Positions 45,606 to 53,776 of a stretch of 64,000 nucleotides of DNA are shown piece after piece (the first letter of the stretch is position 1; the number at the start of each line of letters is the position of its first letter). Below the pieces are notes generated by a model. That model was given only the letters and a program-made list of their open reading frames with translations. It ran no database searches and was not told the origin of the DNA. Source of the stretch: Flavobacteriaceae bacterium UBA3159 (GTDB lineage: Bacteria > Bacteroidota > Bacteroidia > Flavobacteriales > Flavobacteriaceae); contig DEYL01000056.1 in the NCBI GenBank assembly GCA_002364535.1, forward strand, positions 1 through 64,000, given 5' to 3'. A program made the translations under genes and the position numbers.

Positions 45606-47091
45606 TATCAAGAAATTATTAGCAGAGCGAAGAACTGTTGAGGCACAATTCAACAGCAGAAGACACTTCCTGAAAGATTGTACTCTAGGCTTGGGCGGAT
45701 TGGCTTTAGGCAGTTTGTTAAATTCCTGTTCAAGTGGAAGTGCGAAAATCCCTGCCTATACTACCGATAGATCATTGAACCCTATGGCTGCTATGCCGGC
45801 TCCATTTCTCCCTAAGGTCAAAAGTGTCATTTACCTCCATATGGTGGGAGCTCCTTCCCAATTGGAGTTATTCGATTACAAACCCGAATTGACCAAACTT
45901 CATAACAAACCTTGTCCACCTTCTTTATTGGAGGGCAAGAAGTTTGCATTTATTCAAGGGGTACCCAATATGCTAGGACCTCAAGCGACTTTCAAACAGC
46001 AGGGTGAATCCGGAAATTGGGTTTCCAATCACCTGCCCCATTTTAAAAAGGTAATTGATGAGGTGGCTTTTTTGAAGGCCGTTAATACCGATCAATTCAA
46101 TCATGGCCCCGCCCAAATGTTGATGCACACCGGTAGCCCCAGAAATGGTCGCCCCAGTATTGGATCGTGGGTAACCTATGGTTTGGGTTCTGAAAACAAT
46201 AATTTACCTGGCTTTGTGGTGCTTACTTCTGGAGGAACTCCGGATGCCGGAAAAAGTGTTTGGGGAAGTGGATTTTTACCCTCCGTATATCAGGGTGTAC
46301 ATTGCCGATCCAAAGGAGATCCCGTGCTATATCTCAAAGATCCTAAAGGGGTTTCCAGAAACTTAAAAAAGAAAGTCCTGGAATCTATCAATGACATCAA
46401 CCTCAAAGAATATCAAAAGTTTGGTGATCCCGAGGTTTTGACCCGAATCAATCAATACGAAATGGCTTACCGTATGCAGGTATCTGTCCCTAAAGTAATG
46501 GACATCGACAAAGAACCCGATGCCATCAAAGATATGTATGGGATACAACCCGGAAAGGAAGCTTTTGCCAACAACTGCCTTTTGGCACGTAAAATGGTAG
46601 AACAAGGGGTTCGTTTTGTACAATTATATGATTGGGGTTGGGATTCTCACGGAGCCAGTCCCGGAGAGGCCTTAGACTCAGGTTTCTTGAGAAAATGCAA
46701 AGAAACCGATCGACCCATAGCCGCGCTTATTCTCGATCTGAAACAAAGAGGTCTTCTCGATGAAACCCTAATTGTTTGGGGTGGCGAGTTTGGAAGAACC
46801 CCTATGTGGGAAAATCGAGTGGGGATTCAAAATTCACCCGGTAGAGACCATCAAGGCGATGCTTTTACCATATGGATGGCCGGTGGAGGTATCAAAAAAG
46901 GAGCCGTACACGGAAAAACAGATGAAATTGGATATGCAGGAATTGAGGGGCGTGTTTCTGTATATGACATTCAGGCCACCATATTACATCTCTTGGGCTT
47001 TAACCATGAACAGTTTACCTATGACTTTCAGGGTCGACCCTTCCGACTGACCGATGTAGAGGGCCACGTCATCAACGAAATTTTAGCTTAA
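45598..47091 (+). CDS. DUF1501 family protein with Tat signal
   Basis: 497 residues. Tat leader with NSRRHFLKDCTLGLGGLALG at about residues 19-38 and a possible lipobox SLLNSC. Alkaline-phosphatase/sulfatase-like fold region typical of DUF1501: VIYLHMVGAPSQLELFDYKP near 78, WGWDSHG near 350, WGGEFGRTPMWEN near 395 and GRDHQGDAFTIWMAGGG near 415, with candidate metal-binding Asp and His. Starts within the last codons of the PSD1 gene (8-base overlap), so coupled in translation. Function is unknown in the family; folded export by Tat suggests a cofactor or metal inserted in the cytoplasm. Confidence 0.92.
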   Translation: MDNIKKLLAERRTVEAQFNSRRHFLKDCTLGLGGLALGSLLNSCSSGSAKIPAYTTDRSLNPMAAMPAPFLPKVKSVIYLHMVGAPSQLELFDYKPELTKLHNKPCPPSLLEGKKFAFIQGVPNMLGPQATFKQQGESGNWVSNHLPHFKKVIDEVAFLKAVNTDQFNHGPAQMLMHTGSPRNGRPSIGSWVTYGLGSENNNLPGFVVLTSGGTPDAGKSVWGSGFLPSVYQGVHCRSKGDPVLYLKDPKGVSRNLKKKVLESINDINLKEYQKFGDPEVLTRINQYEMAYRMQVSVPKVMDIDKEPDAIKDMYGIQPGKEAFANNCLLARKMVEQGVRFVQLYDWGWDSHGASPGEALDSGFLRKCKETDRPIAALILDLKQRGLLDETLIVWGGEFGRTPMWENRVGIQNSPGRDHQGDAFTIWMAGGGIKKGAVHGKTDEIGYAGIEGRVSVYDIQATILHLLGFNHEQFTYDFQGRPFRLTDVEGHVINEILA

Positions 47092-47124
47092 ATGATTACT
47101 AATATCAACTGATCAACTACTGCA

Positions 47125-48501
47125 ATGGATTTTATCTTTGACCTAATGGGGCGTTTTCATCCTCTGATCGTTCACTTGCCCATTGGTTTTTTGCTTCTTG
47201 GCTTGATGATGTTGATCTTTGACCGTAAAGAAAATAAACATCAAAAAATCATTCGATTTACCTTCTTTTGGGGAACCTTTTCCTCCCTTGCTGCCGTACT
47301 TACCGGAACGATTCAATATACTAGGGAAGGCTACCCTTGGGAAGACATTCAGGGGCATTTGATTTTGGGGGTACTCACTTTTGTGTTCTCCTTTTTGATG
47401 TATTTAAAACTCAAAGGATACGCTTTTTTTAAAAGAATTTCCTATCAGTTTTTGGGATACGCCCTGGTTGTAATTTTGTCCATTACGGGACATTTGGGAG
47501 GCAACCTTACCCATGGAAAGGATCATCTGTCAGCTCCCCTTCCCGACGAAATAAAACAGGTTTTGGGATTGGAAGTTCCCTCACGAACACTCGTTCTTCA
47601 TCCCGAAACCCATCGAGAGTTACCCTTTTATTCGGGCGTTATACAACCGATCTTGGATCAAAAATGCGTGAGTTGTCACAACCCGAAAAAGACCAAAGGT
47701 GAACTTTTACTTCATAACTTCAAAGGTATAATGATTGGGGGAGAGAAAGGCTCCATCATTTCGATCATTAAGCCTGAGGAAAGCGAAATGCTAAAAAGGA
47801 TTCACCTGCCCAGAGACGAAAAAAAACACATGCCGCCCAAAGCAAAAATCCAATTGTCTAAAGCTGAAATAAAATTGATTGAACAGTGGGTCAGTATGGG
47901 GACACCAGAAAATAAAACCATCGCAGAACTGAGATTATCCCAGAGTTTTTTCAGTTCTTTTTTTCCTAAAGACGAAACAGGGATTTATCCCGATCCGGTA
48001 TTGGACCCCCTAGACAAGTCAGTCATCGATTCTCTTATGGCTATGGGTTTACAAGTTGCCCCGCTTTATAAAACCGCTTCACTGTTAAAAATTTCAGCCA
48101 TTAATTTCCCCGATTTTGACGATCAAAAAGCAGTTGTACTTTTAAAGGCATTGGATCATATTGTAGATTTGGATTTGGGACAAACCCAAGTTACCGATGC
48201 TATTTTTGAGGTGATACAACAATTCAAATATTTGACTGTACTGAAATTAAACCGAACTGCCATCTCGGGGAATGGGATTAATAAACTCAACAATCTTGAG
48301 CATTTAAAGCAAATTAACATGATCAACTCCAACTTTGAGGCAGTCCATTTAGAGGAGATGTATTCTTTTCCTGCATTGGAAAAGGTTTACCTATTTGGAA
48401 CTTCCGCAAACCAATCTACTGAGGAGATTCCAGACCAATTCCAACCGATTTTTGAAAGAGGAAACTACAAATTGGATGAAGATGTAGAAGAAAACCTTTG
48501 A
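47125..48501 (+). CDS. DUF2231 membrane domain fused to c-type cytochrome and LRR-like domain
   Basis: 458 residues in three parts. Residues 1-135 form about four membrane helices with RFHPLIVHLPIGFLLLG, the DUF2231 hallmark. Residues about 165-265 form a planctomycete-type cytochrome c domain: IQPILDQKCVSCHNPKKTKG with CVSCH at 181-185 and candidate axial Met236 in KHMPPKAK. Residues about 310-425 are leucine-rich-repeat-like (VDLDLGQTQVTD, LTVLKLNRTAISGNGINKL). The membrane part makes it a candidate entry point for electrons to the respiratory chain. It follows the DUF1501 gene by 33 bases and precedes an exported Gfo/Idh/MocA protein. Function is inferred only. Confidence 0.85.
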   Translation: MDFIFDLMGRFHPLIVHLPIGFLLLGLMMLIFDRKENKHQKIIRFTFFWGTFSSLAAVLTGTIQYTREGYPWEDIQGHLILGVLTFVFSFLMYLKLKGYAFFKRISYQFLGYALVVILSITGHLGGNLTHGKDHLSAPLPDEIKQVLGLEVPSRTLVLHPETHRELPFYSGVIQPILDQKCVSCHNPKKTKGELLLHNFKGIMIGGEKGSIISIIKPEESEMLKRIHLPRDEKKHMPPKAKIQLSKAEIKLIEQWVSMGTPENKTIAELRLSQSFFSSFFPKDETGIYPDPVLDPLDKSVIDSLMAMGLQVAPLYKTASLLKISAINFPDFDDQKAVVLLKALDHIVDLDLGQTQVTDAIFEVIQQFKYLTVLKLNRTAISGNGINKLNNLEHLKQINMINSNFEAVHLEEMYSFPALEKVYLFGTSANQSTEEIPDQFQPIFERGNYKLDEDVEENL

Positions 48502-48534
48502 GTTTTGTAAATTGTTTTGAAAACCAAACCTCTA

Positions 48535-49932
48535 ATGTCGATCAACAGAAGAAATTTTTTAAAAAAAACCTCCCTATCCACAGCTGCCCTGGCTTCTGCT
48601 CCATTACTCACAAACTGTGAGTCGGAGGTAAAATCACAAGCGCCTTCCGGAGGACTTTATATGGGAGACCACGCAGCTCCTAAACTCAGCAAGATAAGAG
48701 CTGCTTTTATCGGTGTAGGAAGCCGGGGCGGAGGACACCTCAATTTTTTTGCCGGATTGCCCGGAACTGAGGTGGTGGCCATCAGTGATTTATACGAAGA
48801 TAAGGTCAAAGAAAAACTGGCAATGGTAAACCAACTGGCCGAGGCCTCTAGCCATTCAAATATCGTAACCTATTGGGGGGATGAGAATCGCTGGAAAACG
48901 ATGTTGAAGGAGGTAAAGCCAGATGTGGTATTCATTGCGACCAATTGGAACAACCATGCCCCTATGGCCATAGAATGTATGAAACAAGGTGCCCATGCCT
49001 TTGTGGAGGTTCCTTTGGCTGTGACCCTCAAAGAACTCTGGGAGATTGTCGATACTTCCGAAAGAACTCAAAAGCACTGTATGATGATGGAGAACGTCAA
49101 TTACGGCAGGGCCGAATTGATGTACCTCAACATTTGCAGACAAGGGGTAATCGGAGAATTACTTCATGCTGAGGCGGCCTATATCCATGAGCTCAGAGGT
49201 CAAATGAATCAGGTGGAGCGCGGAACAGGTTCGTGGCGTACTCACCACTATGCTACCGGAAAAGGGAATCTCTATCCCACACATGGATTGGGGCCCGTGG
49301 CCCAATACATGAGCTTGGCGCGCCAAGACGATAATTTTAAAAGCCTGGTATCTTTTTCTACCCCCGCTTTAGGAAGAAAATTATATGCCGAAAAAAATTA
49401 CCCTTCGGATCACCAATGGAATCAGTTGAACTACCTTAACGGTGATCTTAATACATCCATCATCAAAACCCATTTGGGTCGCACTGTCATGGTACAATGG
49501 GACGAAACCAGTCCAAGACCCTATACTCGTCTCAATCTTATTCAGGGAACCAAGGGGACTTTGGCCGGCTATCCCACCCGTGTGGCACTGGAAGGTGGAG
49601 TAGAGGGGATAACCAAAGACCACCACAGTTGGGTAGAGGGAGAGCAGTTGGAAAAAGTATTTGAAAAATACGATCACCCCCTTTATAAAAGACTCAATCA
49701 GCAATCCAAAGACAGTGGACACGGGGGTATGGATGGTATCATGATGTACCGTATTGTAGAGTGTTTACAAAAGGGAATCCCTCTGGATCAAAATGTTTAC
49801 GAAGGGGCTTTTTGGAGTGCAGTGACTGAACTCAGTGGAAAATCCATTGAACAGGAGGGAGCACCACAACAATTCCCGGACTTTAGCCGAGGGAATTGGA
49901 AAAACACAAAACCATTAGGTATAATATCATAA
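48535..49932 (+). CDS. Gfo/Idh/MocA-family oxidoreductase with Tat signal
   Basis: 465 residues from ATG 48535 (an in-frame TTG lies at 48517). Tat leader MSINRRNFLKKTSLSTAAL with a lipobox-like LLTNC after it. Rossmann segment FIGVGSRGGGHLNF near residue 64, NWNNHAPMAIECMKQG near 145, AFVEVPLAVTLKELW near 160 (V-P in place of the common E-K-P), MMMENVNYGRAEL near 188. Oxidises or reduces a sugar with bound NAD(P). Export by Tat would carry the folded protein with its nucleotide. The replacement of EKP by EVP removes the Lys often used by the family, which may alter the catalysis; noted as odd. Eighteen bases separate it from the DUF1080 gene start. Confidence 0.88.
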   Translation: MSINRRNFLKKTSLSTAALASAPLLTNCESEVKSQAPSGGLYMGDHAAPKLSKIRAAFIGVGSRGGGHLNFFAGLPGTEVVAISDLYEDKVKEKLAMVNQLAEASSHSNIVTYWGDENRWKTMLKEVKPDVVFIATNWNNHAPMAIECMKQGAHAFVEVPLAVTLKELWEIVDTSERTQKHCMMMENVNYGRAELMYLNICRQGVIGELLHAEAAYIHELRGQMNQVERGTGSWRTHHYATGKGNLYPTHGLGPVAQYMSLARQDDNFKSLVSFSTPALGRKLYAEKNYPSDHQWNQLNYLNGDLNTSIIKTHLGRTVMVQWDETSPRPYTRLNLIQGTKGTLAGYPTRVALEGGVEGITKDHHSWVEGEQLEKVFEKYDHPLYKRLNQQSKDSGHGGMDGIMMYRIVECLQKGIPLDQNVYEGAFWSAVTELSGKSIEQEGAPQQFPDFSRGNWKNTKPLGIIS

Positions 49933-49949
49933 AAACAACATTTTATTCT

Positions 49950-50669
49950 ATGAAAAAAATCATTTTATCTATTTTTATCGTAAGTATTTGGTCTTGTACC
50001 GAAGCTCCCAAAAAAACAAACAGTGAATGGATCACCCTTTTCGACGGCAGTTCATTGGACGGTTGGAGGGCCTACAATAGTGATCAGATGCCTCCCGGCT
50101 GGAAAATCATGGATAGCGTATTGACTTTCACCACCGCCCAGATTTTAGAAGATGATTATGACTACAAGGGTAGCCGAGATATTATCTATGGGGCTGAAGA
50201 GTTTGATAACTTTGAATTGTATGTAGAGTGGAATATTCCCAAAGGAGGGAATAGTGGTATTTTTTATCACCTTAAAGAAGGCTATGATGGCCCACCGGTG
50301 GTGGCACCCGAATACCAATTGTTGGACGACGAGAACTATGCTGAAATTCATAACTACGAATTAAAAGACTGGCAACTTACTGCGGCCGACTACGCCATGC
50401 ACCTTCCCGATACCACCCAAAAAGTACTCTATCCACCCGGACAATGGAACAGCAGCAGGATTGTTTTTACCCCCGATAATGTAGAACATTGGCTCAACGG
50501 TAAAAAAGTATTGTCTTTTGTACCTTGGTCTGAGGATTGGTACCAAAGAAGAAATTCTGGTAAGTGGAACAATGCTCCGGACTACGGAAAACACAAAACA
50601 GGATACATTGGCTTTCAAGATCACGGTAGTAATTTATCCTTTAGAAATGTCAAAATCAAAAAACTTTAA
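49950..50669 (+). CDS. Second DUF1080 (3-keto-disaccharide hydrolase-like) lipoprotein
   Basis: 239 residues from ATG 49950; the open frame extends back into the previous gene but this ATG starts a clean lipoprotein leader ending SIWSC. DUF1080 signatures: WITLFDGSSLDGWRAY, GAEEFDNFELYVEWNIPKGG, NSGIFYHLKEG, PEYQLLDDE, GQWNSSRIVFTPDNVEHWLNG and IGFQDHGSNLSFRNVKIK. This is closer to the well-known DUF1080 consensus than the copy at 41.8 kb. It lies between two Gfo/Idh/MocA genes (12 bases to the next), the arrangement expected for oxidative 3-keto-glycoside cleavage. Confidence 0.9.
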   Translation: MKKIILSIFIVSIWSCTEAPKKTNSEWITLFDGSSLDGWRAYNSDQMPPGWKIMDSVLTFTTAQILEDDYDYKGSRDIIYGAEEFDNFELYVEWNIPKGGNSGIFYHLKEGYDGPPVVAPEYQLLDDENYAEIHNYELKDWQLTAADYAMHLPDTTQKVLYPPGQWNSSRIVFTPDNVEHWLNGKKVLSFVPWSEDWYQRRNSGKWNNAPDYGKHKTGYIGFQDHGSNLSFRNVKIKKL

Positions 50670-50680
50670 ACGCATCACCG

Positions 50681-52021
50681 ATGAAAAAAAGAGATTTTTT
50701 AAAAACTTCAATGGCAGCGGCCTCAACCGCCTTTTTACCAAAATCAATCATGTCAATGGGAAAAACAGCAAACAAACTAAGAACCGCCCACATTGGAGTT
50801 GGTGGAATGGGTGGTGCTGATCTCAAGTCGATCGCTTCCCATCCGGATGTGGTGGTTGTTGGACTTTGCGATGTGGATTCCAATGCCATTGCCAAAGCCG
50901 GCACGAGCTATCCCAATGCTAAAACCTACAAAGATTATAGGGTGATGCTCAATGAAATGGCCAGCGAAATTGATGCTATTGTGGTTTCTACCCCCGACCA
51001 TACCCATGCTCCTGCCTCGATAATGGCCATGGAAATGAACAAACCCGTCTATTGTCAAAAGCCCTTAGCACATCATGTGTCAGAGGTACGAGCCATGCGT
51101 AAAATAGCAGAAGAAAAAAACTTAGTTACCCAAATGGGGATACAGGTACATTCCTTTTACGACTACAAATTGGCTACCCTTTTGATTCAATCAGGCATCA
51201 TAGGAAAGGTAAGCCGAGTAAGAGCCTGGTCCCCCAAAAATTGGGGTTATGACGGCCCTCCTGCCAGTGGCAGTGATCCTGTACCTTCCAATTTGAACTG
51301 GAATCTTTGGCTGGGAACGGCCGAAGAACGACCCTATAAAGAAAAAGTTTACCACCCGGGGAACTGGAGAAAACTTGTCGATTTTGGTTGTGCTACCCTC
51401 GGGGATATGGGCGTTCATATTTTTGACACCCCCTATAATGCCTTGTTATTAGACGTTCCCAAAACCATCAAAAATACTTGTAGAAAACCCAATGGATTTG
51501 GATATCCTGAGACCAATAAAGTAATTTATACTTTTCCTGGAACAGAATATACCACTGAAAATTTTGAGTGGGTCTGGCACGATGGAAAAGGAGCACCAAA
51601 GCCCCATAAAGAACTTAGACTGCCCAATAAAGAAAAATTGCCCTTACAGGGTGCTATGTTTATTGGAGAAAAAGGAAGACTACTATTGCCTCACTTTATG
51701 AAGCCGCCTCGTTTGATCGTAGAAGGTGAATACCAAGAGATCGATATCAAAAAATATGATCCTCAGGGAAAGTTGGGTATCACGGTCAACGATTATGAAC
51801 GGGATTCTCCAAAACACTACCACCAGTTTGTTGATGCTTGTTTGGGCAGAGACCAAGTTTCTGCTCCTTTTTCATATGCCTCTAGACTAACGGAAACCAT
51901 TTTATTGGGGGTTATTGCAGGTAGATTTCCCAACAAGACCCTTCACTGGGACAGTCAAAAAGCAGCCTTTAAGGAAAGCGAAGCCAATGTTTTCCTCAGT
52001 GGTAAAAATCGAAATTTTTAG
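50681..52021 (+). CDS. Gfo/Idh/MocA-family oxidoreductase with Tat-like leader
   Basis: 446 residues. Leader MKKRDFLKTSMAAASTAFL is Tat-like (K-K-R-D-F-L-K). Rossmann motif HIGVGGMGGADLKSI near residue 38, STPDHTHAPASIMAME near 105, VYCQKPLAHHVSEVR near 125 (catalytic-region QKP), GIQVHSFYDYKLA near 152, GDMGVHIFDTPYNAL near 245. It is the usual bacterial Gfo/Idh form seen next to DUF1080 and probably performs C3 oxidation or reduction of a glycoside. Last gene of the plus-strand cassette; a minus-strand unit converges from the right. Confidence 0.9.
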   Translation: MKKRDFLKTSMAAASTAFLPKSIMSMGKTANKLRTAHIGVGGMGGADLKSIASHPDVVVVGLCDVDSNAIAKAGTSYPNAKTYKDYRVMLNEMASEIDAIVVSTPDHTHAPASIMAMEMNKPVYCQKPLAHHVSEVRAMRKIAEEKNLVTQMGIQVHSFYDYKLATLLIQSGIIGKVSRVRAWSPKNWGYDGPPASGSDPVPSNLNWNLWLGTAEERPYKEKVYHPGNWRKLVDFGCATLGDMGVHIFDTPYNALLLDVPKTIKNTCRKPNGFGYPETNKVIYTFPGTEYTTENFEWVWHDGKGAPKPHKELRLPNKEKLPLQGAMFIGEKGRLLLPHFMKPPRLIVEGEYQEIDIKKYDPQGKLGITVNDYERDSPKHYHQFVDACLGRDQVSAPFSYASRLTETILLGVIAGRFPNKTLHWDSQKAAFKESEANVFLSGKNRNF

Positions 52022-52024
52022 TTT

Positions 52025-52249
52025 TTAGAATATCATTTCAATGGTTAATGGATATAATTTAACCATCAAGAGTTTTATTTTTAACCTAAAGACCCACCTA
52101 TGTCCAATCCAATTTTTAGGGTCTCTGACCCAATCAACGAGAAGGTAAGGTCCTAATTGCACCATTCTGAAGAAATCCACAAATTGATACTTACCTACCG
52201 TAAAATGTATGTAGCTAAAAAAAGCTGTCCAACCTGAGTGATTTGTTTT
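52025..52249 (-). pseudogene. Unannotated reading frame continuing directly after the DoxX stop; probable gene fragment
   Basis: In the same frame as the DoxX gene and immediately behind its TAA, 74 codons stay open to a TAA at 52025. The translation includes SGWTAFFSYIHFTVGKYQF, FFRMVQLGPYLLVDWVRDP and KNWIGHRWVFRLKIKL. The Trp- and aromatic-rich, non-repetitive text looks like true protein sequence, possibly outer-membrane strands. There is no start codon until a Met in FFRMVQLG. I cannot identify the family. Likely the C-terminal remnant of a larger gene that lost its front. Confidence 0.45.
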
Positions 52250-52672
52250 TTAAAAAAGAGTACAATCCAAACTGTATTTTCCTGGTCCCCTAAGCAGAAT
52301 TACAAAACTCAAAATGAGAAAAAGAACGGGCAGTTCGCTGCCATCAACACCTGCCTCTGAGAGTTTTTTGGAGCTTGCCACCAACATAGTAATTCCTAAT
52401 AAAAAGGCAGCCGGACGGGTCAACAGTCCAAAAGCAATCAAGAGTGCACCTATGGATTCTGAAAAAGCAGCCATAAAGCCCAAAGGAATTTTTAGCGCAT
52501 CCAAACCAATCCATTGGGTCACGGCATTACCCAATCGTTCCCAACGTGATGTGTCGGAGAGTAGTTTTGACCAACCGTGGTAGTAGCACATTGTGATCCC
52601 GAAGGAAAAGCGGAGGATCAAATAGGACGTTTCGGGAAAGAGTAATTTTTTGTTTAAAAGTAGGTTTTTCAT
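52250..52672 (-). CDS. DoxX family membrane protein
   Basis: 140 residues, four hydrophobic helices. DoxX pattern: ILRFSFGITMCYYHGWSKL at the start, ALKIPLGFMAAFSESIGALL (contains the conserved Glu), LIAFGLLTRPAAFLLGITML, and RGPGKYSLDCTLF at the C-terminus. Members are small membrane proteins tied to thiol/redox functions or quinol oxidation; the specific role is unclear. It stands divergent from a YpdA-like reductase gene (107-base gap), which gives a redox theme. Confidence 0.88.
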   Translation of the reverse strand: MKNLLLNKKLLFPETSYLILRFSFGITMCYYHGWSKLLSDTSRWERLGNAVTQWIGLDALKIPLGFMAAFSESIGALLIAFGLLTRPAAFLLGITMLVASSKKLSEAGVDGSELPVLFLILSFVILLRGPGKYSLDCTLF

Positions 52673-52779
52673 TTTTTATACTTTTACGAGAGGATTATTG
52701 ATAGTTTAATTATTAAGGTTGAAAATTGTACATTAAATTTACCATATTAAATTAAATTATCAGCAGTCCATCGGTCTAT

Positions 52780-53751
52780 ATGGGAAATAATATTCAAGAC
52801 CTTATCATTATCGGAGCAGGGCCCATCGGATTGGCTTGCGGAATTGAGGCTCAAAAAAAGAATTTGGATCATCTGATCTTTGACAAAGGTTGCTTGGTCA
52901 ACTCCCTCTATCAATATCCGATGAATATGACTTTTTTTTCAACTTCCGATAAGTTGGAAATAGGAGGGGTCCCCTTTATTTCCCACAATCCAAAGCCAAC
53001 AAGATCCGAAGCTTTGGAGTATTACCGCAGGGTGACTACTCACTGGAAATTACCATTGCGTTTATACGAGAAAATCATACAAGTCGGGCGAGAGGGAGAT
53101 TTTTTTGATGTGATCACCGATAAGGGGAGCTACCGTTGTAAAAAAATCGTCATTGCGACAGGTTTCTATGATTTCCCTTATTTATTGAATGTTTCAGGTG
53201 AGCAGTTACCCAAGGTGCTGCATTACTACAAAGAAGCCCATCCCTTTTTTGGAATGAATGTGGTTGTTGTCGGAGCTGCAAATTCCGCTGTAGATGTAGC
53301 CTTGGAGCTCTATCGAAAGGGAACCAAAAGTGTGACCATGATCATAAGGGAGGAAGAAATTGGTCAAAACGTTAAGTATTGGTCAAAACCTGACATTATA
53401 AATCGGATCAAGGAGGGCAGTATCGAAGCCTATTTCAATTCTCAGATCGAAGAAATTACAGAGGATCAAGTTCGGTTTAGAACTTCGGAGGGGATCAAGA
53501 CCATTGAAAACGATTTTGTTTTGGCCATGACAGGCTATCAACCCAATTTTGAGTTATTGGAATCTTTGGGCGTAAAATTTCACGACGATGAATACCGCAC
53601 CCCTGTTTATGATTCCAATACGATGCTTTCCTCTGCTAAGGGTGTTTATTTGGCAGGTGTGGTGTGTGGAGGGCTTAAAACCAACAAATGGTTTATCGAA
53701 AACTCAAGAGATCACGCACCGTTGATTATTGAGGACATTGACCAGACTTGA
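52780..53751 (+). CDS. ypdA: YpdA-like FAD/NAD(P) oxidoreductase (putative bacillithiol disulfide reductase family)
   Basis: 323 residues. FAD-binding LIIIGAGPIGLACGIEAQKK at the N-terminus, the YpdA-type GCLVNSLYQYPMNMTFFST near 40, ATGFYDFPYLLNVSGEQLP near 128, NAD(P) motif NVVVVGAANSAVDVALEL near 165, and C-terminal GVYLAGVVCGGLKTNKWFIE with a Cys. No CxxC redox pair is present, as in YpdA. In Bacillus-type organisms YpdA recycles bacillithiol; in Bacteroidota the same role is plausible. The gene is single, divergent from DoxX. Confidence 0.88.
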   Translation: MGNNIQDLIIIGAGPIGLACGIEAQKKNLDHLIFDKGCLVNSLYQYPMNMTFFSTSDKLEIGGVPFISHNPKPTRSEALEYYRRVTTHWKLPLRLYEKIIQVGREGDFFDVITDKGSYRCKKIVIATGFYDFPYLLNVSGEQLPKVLHYYKEAHPFFGMNVVVVGAANSAVDVALELYRKGTKSVTMIIREEEIGQNVKYWSKPDIINRIKEGSIEAYFNSQIEEITEDQVRFRTSEGIKTIENDFVLAMTGYQPNFELLESLGVKFHDDEYRTPVYDSNTMLSSAKGVYLAGVVCGGLKTNKWFIENSRDHAPLIIEDIDQT

Positions 53752-53776
53752 TTGTTTTTGTTTTAACGATCCATTC

